Shown here: positions 12,611 to 14,510 of the stretch, piece by piece | Layout: the number at the start of each line of letters is the position of its first letter | How positions within the stretch are numbered: the first letter of the stretch is position 1 | Assembly (NCBI GenBank): GCA_003165455.1 | Contig: PLUJ01000259.1 | Span: 1-14,510 of the forward strand | Direction of reading: 5' to 3' | DNA length: 14,510 nucleotides | Origin: Acidobacteriaceae bacterium | GTDB lineage: Bacteria; Acidobacteriota; Terriglobia; Terriglobales; Acidobacteriaceae | Position numbers and translations under genes: made by a program | The notes under the pieces: model-generated | Told to the model about the DNA's origin: nothing | What the model saw: only the letters and a program-made list of their open reading frames with translations | The model's database searches: none

Positions 12611-13111
12611 TTACGCTCCCGCGGCCGCTGCCACCGTGTTCGACGGTTCGGCCGAGGATGACATCTTCGATTGTGACTGATTCTTGTCCTTTTGCTGGGC
12701 GCTGCGAACCTGGATGCCGCCCTTCATTACGGCGCCATCTTCCACGCTGACACGCTCGGTAGTGACATTGCCGTTCACCACGCCTTCGCCGCGGATATCC
12801 ACGCGGTCGCTGCATTCGATGTTGCCGGTAATTTTTCCCATCACCACGACTTCACGGGCCGTAATATCTGCTTGGACCACGCCATTGCGGCCAATGGTGA
12901 CGCGGTTATTGGTCAAAGTAATCTTGCCTTCGACACGGCCATCGATATACAGAGCTTCGGTGCCGCTGATCTCGCCCTTGATGACGAGCGAGCGACCAAT
13001 GGTGGCTTGTTCCACCGGGACCGAAGTGGTTTTCACCGGGTTATAAGCATTAGGGTTAGAGGCTGGCGAGGTGGACCTGACGCCCTGTGAATTATCCTGG
13101 GACTCGAGCAT
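12611..13111 (-). CDS. Bactofilin (polymer-forming cytoskeletal protein)
   Basis: Bactofilins assemble without nucleotide into stable filaments that act as membrane-associated scaffolds for cell-shape, stalk or polarity functions. The 166-residue product has a polar N-terminal tail (about 1-37), a central beta-helix core (about 38-140) and a Ser/Ala-rich C-terminal tail, the standard three-part layout. The core shows the repeating strand pattern and typical text: IGRSLVIKGEISGTEALYIDGRVEGKI, VVVMGKITGNIECSDRVDIR and VNGNVTTERVSVEDGAVMKGGI. ATG 13111 has a strong GGAAGG ribosome binding site 6 bases upstream. The gene is 172 bases downstream of the ABC-F gene on the same strand. No peptidase or other known bactofilin partner adjoins it. 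Confidence 0.95.
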   Translation of the reverse strand: MLESQDNSQGVRSTSPASNPNAYNPVKTTSVPVEQATIGRSLVIKGEISGTEALYIDGRVEGKITLTNNRVTIGRNGVVQADITAREVVVMGKITGNIECSDRVDIRGEGVVNGNVTTERVSVEDGAVMKGGIQVRSAQQKDKNQSQSKMSSSAEPSNTVAAAAGA

Positions 13112-13283
13112 GCGACCTTCCTTTTAGTTCCCGTCCGGCGAGCGTTGGCGACACCGTTCAAACGGGATTGGGATTTTGAGGCCTCCGGCTAGTGTGGTGT
13201 CCCATTGGCCAATCCGAATATCGCACAGTGGTAAGTAATGTTTCGAGATTACGGAAGAGAGTGTACGAGTGCGGCAGAAAAGG
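13112..13283. other. Spacer between ABC-F and bactofilin genes
   Basis: This 172-base spacer holds a perfect CCGTT-CA-AACGG hairpin near 13155-13166, the palindrome ATTGGCCAAT (13204-13213), and the left arm of a 10-base inverted repeat (AATCCGAATA, 13211-13220) whose partner (13285-13294) overlaps the ABC-F stop codon. I cannot assign a clear promoter for the bactofilin gene. Confidence 0.45.
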
Positions 13284-14510
13284 TTATTCGGATTCCTGTA
13301 AGGACTCGCTCAGCCCTTCCCATTCCTCGAGGGCCGCGGCGTGCGAGGTTTTTTGGCGGTCGAGTTCTTCCGATTGGCGTTGCGTGTCTTCGGCACTGAC
13401 AAAGTTTTGCAGGCTGGTTTCGCACCTGGCAATGGCGTCTTCGGCGTGGCTGATTTCGGCCTCCAGTTCGCCAATTCGATCTTCAACTTTCTTGCGCTTT
13501 ATCGGGTTGAGACGCTTCGCCTTCGATGCCGCCTGCGGAGTGGCGATAGGAGAAACAATGTTTGCGGCATGATTGCCGTTCGTGGGCTGCGGAGTTGGTT
13601 CTGAAGCTTTTAGTTGCTGGCGAATGGATTCGTTCTGCCTGGCGCTCCCGCCCTGTTTGCGCCAGAGATAATCTTCGTAATTGCCGGGATAGACTTCCAC
13701 CTTTCCGTCCCCGATCTCGAAGACGCGCGTGGCCAGCTTGTCGATGAAGTAACGATCGTGCGAAACGAAGACGACCGTGCCGGTGTACTCCATGAGCGCT
13801 TCGAGCAGGACATCTTTGGCGCGGAGATCGAGATGGTTGGTGGGTTCGTCGAGCAGCAGGAAGTTCGCGGGATGCAGCAGTAAACGCAGCAACGCGTAGC
13901 GGCCGCGCTCGCCTCCGGAAAGCACGCCGATCTTTTTGAAGACATCGTCCTCGGAAAAGAGAAAACATCCCAGCAGACTGCGGAGTTCGGTTTGCGTCGA
14001 ACGCGGAGATGCGTTGCCGAGATCGTCGATCATGCGTGCTTCGGGATCGAGCTCCTTGTACTGATCCTGAGCGAAGTAATCGGCCTGCACATTATGGCCG
14101 AGCCGGTATTCGCCCTTGGTAGTCGGTTCGGTTCCAGCAAGCAGTTTGATCAAGGTAGATTTTCCCGCGCCGTTGATTCCGACCAAAGCAATGCGGTCCC
14201 CTTTTTCGATCAAGAAATTCACGCCGCTGAAGACTTCTTTTGGGCTTCCATCGGTCTTGGTATACATCTTGGCGACGTTTTCGAATTCGGCGACGATGCG
14301 GCCGCTGGGCTTGGGTTGCGGGAACGAAAAGTGAATCGTCTTCTCTTCCGGCGGGACTTCGATGCGCTCGATTTTTTCCAGCTCCTTGATCCGGCTTTGG
14401 ACCTGCTTGGCTTTGGTCGCCTGATAGCGGAAACGGTTGATGAACACCTCCAACTGCTCGATGCGGTCTCGCTGATTGCGGTAGGCGGCCTGCAACTGCT
14501 CGTTGCGCTG
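13284..14510 (-). CDS. ABC-F family ATPase, C-terminal part (N-terminus beyond window)
   Basis: The 408 visible residues begin in the inter-domain linker that contacts tRNA in ABC-F proteins (FINRFRYQATKAKQVQSRIKELEKIE). They then cover the whole second ATPase domain: Walker A GINGAGKST (visible residues 111-119), signature LSGGERGR (about 197-204), Walker B LLLDEPTNHLDL (about 218-229) and H-switch SHDRYF (about 250-255). A Pro/Thr-rich linker and a C-terminal coiled coil (about the last 80 residues) resemble YheS/YdiF-type members. ABC-F proteins bind the ribosome and relieve stalling or give antibiotic protection; they are not transporters and have no membrane segments. The first ATPase domain and the real start lie beyond 14510. 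The stop is TAA at 13286-13284. Confidence 0.93.
   Translation of the reverse strand, partial: QRNEQLQAAYRNQRDRIEQLEVFINRFRYQATKAKQVQSRIKELEKIERIEVPPEEKTIHFSFPQPKPSGRIVAEFENVAKMYTKTDGSPKEVFSGVNFLIEKGDRIALVGINGAGKSTLIKLLAGTEPTTKGEYRLGHNVQADYFAQDQYKELDPEARMIDDLGNASPRSTQTELRSLLGCFLFSEDDVFKKIGVLSGGERGRYALLRLLLHPANFLLLDEPTNHLDLRAKDVLLEALMEYTGTVVFVSHDRYFIDKLATRVFEIGDGKVEVYPGNYEDYLWRKQGGSARQNESIRQQLKASEPTPQPTNGNHAANIVSPIATPQAASKAKRLNPIKRKKVEDRIGELEAEISHAEDAIARCETSLQNFVSAEDTQRQSEELDRQKTSHAAALEEWEGLSESLQESE

Noticed and set aside
14316..14495. A TTG at 14495 as the start of the ABC-F gene
   Set aside because: The frame continues upstream to the window edge in ABC-F linker sequence, and an ABC-F protein needs a first ATPase domain before this point.

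Overview
The window (14,510 bases, GC-rich) looks like chromosome from a Gram-negative soil-type bacterium. An Acidobacteriota (Terriglobia-like) origin is my best guess. It rests on the style of the TonB-like protein at the left edge, on the bactofilin, PilZ and CpaE-like genes, and on the coenzyme F420 genes in an organism that is clearly neither an actinobacterium nor an archaeon. This assignment is inference. I see no rRNA, tRNA, CRISPR array, prophage or insertion sequence.

Left part (1-3508, all minus strand): a TonB-family energy-transducer-like gene running off the left edge, a CpaE/TadZ-type MinD-family ATPase, and a PilZ-domain protein whose domain seems interrupted by a charged insertion. 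A divergent MFS exporter follows on the plus strand (3786-5141). A 324-base convergent spacer holding a degenerate 14-base tandem repeat closes this part.

Central part (5466-11122, minus strand): a compact coenzyme F420 operon. In transcription order it is cofG, cofD, cofC, cofE, cofH, npdG. CofG and CofH together make the deazaflavin FO. CofC activates a three-carbon phospho-acid with GTP, CofD joins it to FO, CofE adds the glutamate tail, and NpdG exchanges hydride between F420 and NADP. Two junctions are 4-base GTGA overlaps, a third overlaps by about 8 bases, and five of the six genes appear to start with GTG or TTG. CofE is the single-domain form without the FMN-binding reductase half of mycobacterial FbiB. 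A flavin-reductase-fold gene lies divergently at the operon head (11294-11797) across a 171-base spacer that carries a perfect 14-base palindrome next to a possible cofG -10 box.

Right part (11294-14510): the flavin-reductase-like gene, then msrB (methionine-R-sulfoxide reductase) preceded by stacked inverted repeats that include a perfect TGTGA-N6-TCACA motif (the CRP-family consensus). Convergent to these are a bactofilin and the C-terminal part of an ABC-F ATPase that runs off the right edge.

Nothing here is a plainly new system. The items most worth a second look are the F420 operon's apparent lack of a dehydro-F420 reductase and the flavoprotein beside it, the palindrome at the cofG promoter, the operator array before msrB, the interlocking inverted repeats before the MFS gene, and the insertion in the PilZ domain.
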